The notes beneath the pieces were generated by a model that worked only from the letters and a program-made list of their open reading frames with translations, ran no database searches and was not told the origin of the DNA. A program made the translations under genes and the position numbers. From Alphaproteobacteria bacterium (GTDB lineage Bacteria > Pseudomonadota > Alphaproteobacteria > Micavibrionales > UBA2020): a stretch of 13,818 nt of DNA. Positions 13,418 to 13,818 of the stretch are shown in pieces (within the stretch, counting starts at the first letter, position 1; each line of letters starts with the position of its first letter). The stretch is taken from assembly GCA_029266795.1 (NCBI GenBank), contig JAQSWE010000028.1, positions 1 through 13,818 of the forward strand, written 5' to 3'.

Positions 13418-13674
13418 GTCCCGACATCCGCAAGACCATCACCGACGCCTTTAACGCGGCCGTCGCAACATCCCCCTATGCCGACGAAGTCGTACCGGGA
13501 ATTGTAACGCAGGATGGCGGCGAAGTGACGCGCCGCGATCTTGCCGCCGCATGGCTGCAGGACGACGCGTTCTTCGCGCATATCGATAAGGCGATGGCGG
13601 GTGGCAAGACGCTGGAGCAGGTGATTGATAAGTTTCAGCGCGGGATCAATACGTCCATCCTGCCGCGCCGCTAG
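13414..13674 (+). CDS. small protein of unknown function, 86 residues
   Basis: Family not recognised. Mostly helical and acidic. DIRKTITDAFNAAVATSPY starts it, then a Gly-rich turn (VPGIVTQDGGEVTRRDL), helix AAAWLQDDAFFAHIDKAMAGG, and a final helix TLEQVIDKFQRGI. No membrane segment, no cysteine. The ATG overlaps the upstream TGA by four bases and lacks its own good Shine-Dalgarno, so translation is probably coupled to the 172-residue gene. It ends two bases before the convergent gene. Confidence 0.8.
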   Translation: MSPDIRKTITDAFNAAVATSPYADEVVPGIVTQDGGEVTRRDLAAAWLQDDAFFAHIDKAMAGGKTLEQVIDKFQRGINTSILPRR

Positions 13675-13676
13675 AA

Positions 13677-13818
13677 TTATTTCCGCGTAAACCGCGCGGT
13701 TTTGGGTGCAGGCACGGCGCGGGACAGCACGCCGGTATGTTTCGCCACGCCGTCCATCATCTCGCGGAAATCCCGCGCCTGTTTGTCGCGTGTCGCCTGC
13801 GAGACGCGGAAGTTTTCG
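13677..13818 (-). CDS. C-terminal end of an unrecognised gene
   Basis: Open minus-strand frame entering from the right edge, 46 codons then TAA at 13679-13677. It reads ENFRVSQATRDKQARDFREM, a further MDGVAKHTGVLSRAVPAP, and a basic end KTARFTRK. Codon third positions are GC-rich as in the neighbours, and the two-base spacing to the convergent stop fits the compact style here. Function cannot be told from this fragment. Confidence 0.6.
   Translation of the reverse strand, partial: ENFRVSQATRDKQARDFREMMDGVAKHTGVLSRAVPAPKTARFTRK

Overview
The window reads as ordinary chromosomal DNA of a GC-rich alphaproteobacterium. It is densely packed and has strong third-position GC bias. The evidence for this is gene content and style (DUF47-Pit pair, Uup, an HU with an intact DNA-binding arm, RlmJ, DgkA behind an ABC exporter) plus a composite palindromic intergenic repeat of the CCCGGCGAAGGCCGGG type that is common in that class. 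The genus cannot be fixed from the sequence. No rRNA, tRNA, CRISPR array, transposase or phage gene is visible.

Layout. 1-128 (minus): start of a MazG-like NTP-pyrophosphatase gene. 168-262: composite repeat. 348-1986 (plus): DUF47/PhoU-like protein and Pit phosphate permease. 1983-4334 (minus): large membrane protein with an internal spermidine-synthase-like methyltransferase fold, convergent with pit and sharing a CTAG stop overlap. 4421-4454: strong terminator, then HU (4472-4771, minus) and the ABC-F ATPase Uup (4966-6855, minus). 6964-7871 (plus): a DUF2892 membrane protein translationally coupled to a DsbA-like thiol oxidoreductase, closed by a terminator. 7998-10150 (plus): an ABC exporter overlapping by one base with diacylglycerol kinase. 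10344-10550: cold-shock protein with a long leader and its own terminator, then rlmJ (10634-11488). 11463-12023 (minus): two small unrecognised genes, divergent from a TetR/AcrR regulator (12147-12773, plus). 12899-13674 (plus): two coupled genes of unknown function behind a near-consensus promoter. 13677-13818 (minus): C-terminal end of an unrecognised gene.

How the genes may work together. DUF47 plus Pit forms a low-affinity inorganic phosphate uptake unit. The exporter plus DgkA unit may couple lipid or amphiphile export with diacylglycerol recycling. The DUF2892-DsbA unit is an envelope thiol module. The most informative regulatory structure is the TetR divergon. Three copies of one inverted repeat (TGAAC, 3 bases, GTT then C or T, then A) lie in the 123-base gap between the regulator and a 73-residue membrane protein gene. 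They are placed over the elements that would form both promoters, which suggests an autoregulated, ligand-responsive switch for a two-gene membrane operon of unknown role. The second gene of that operon shows signs of a one-base frameshift near its end.
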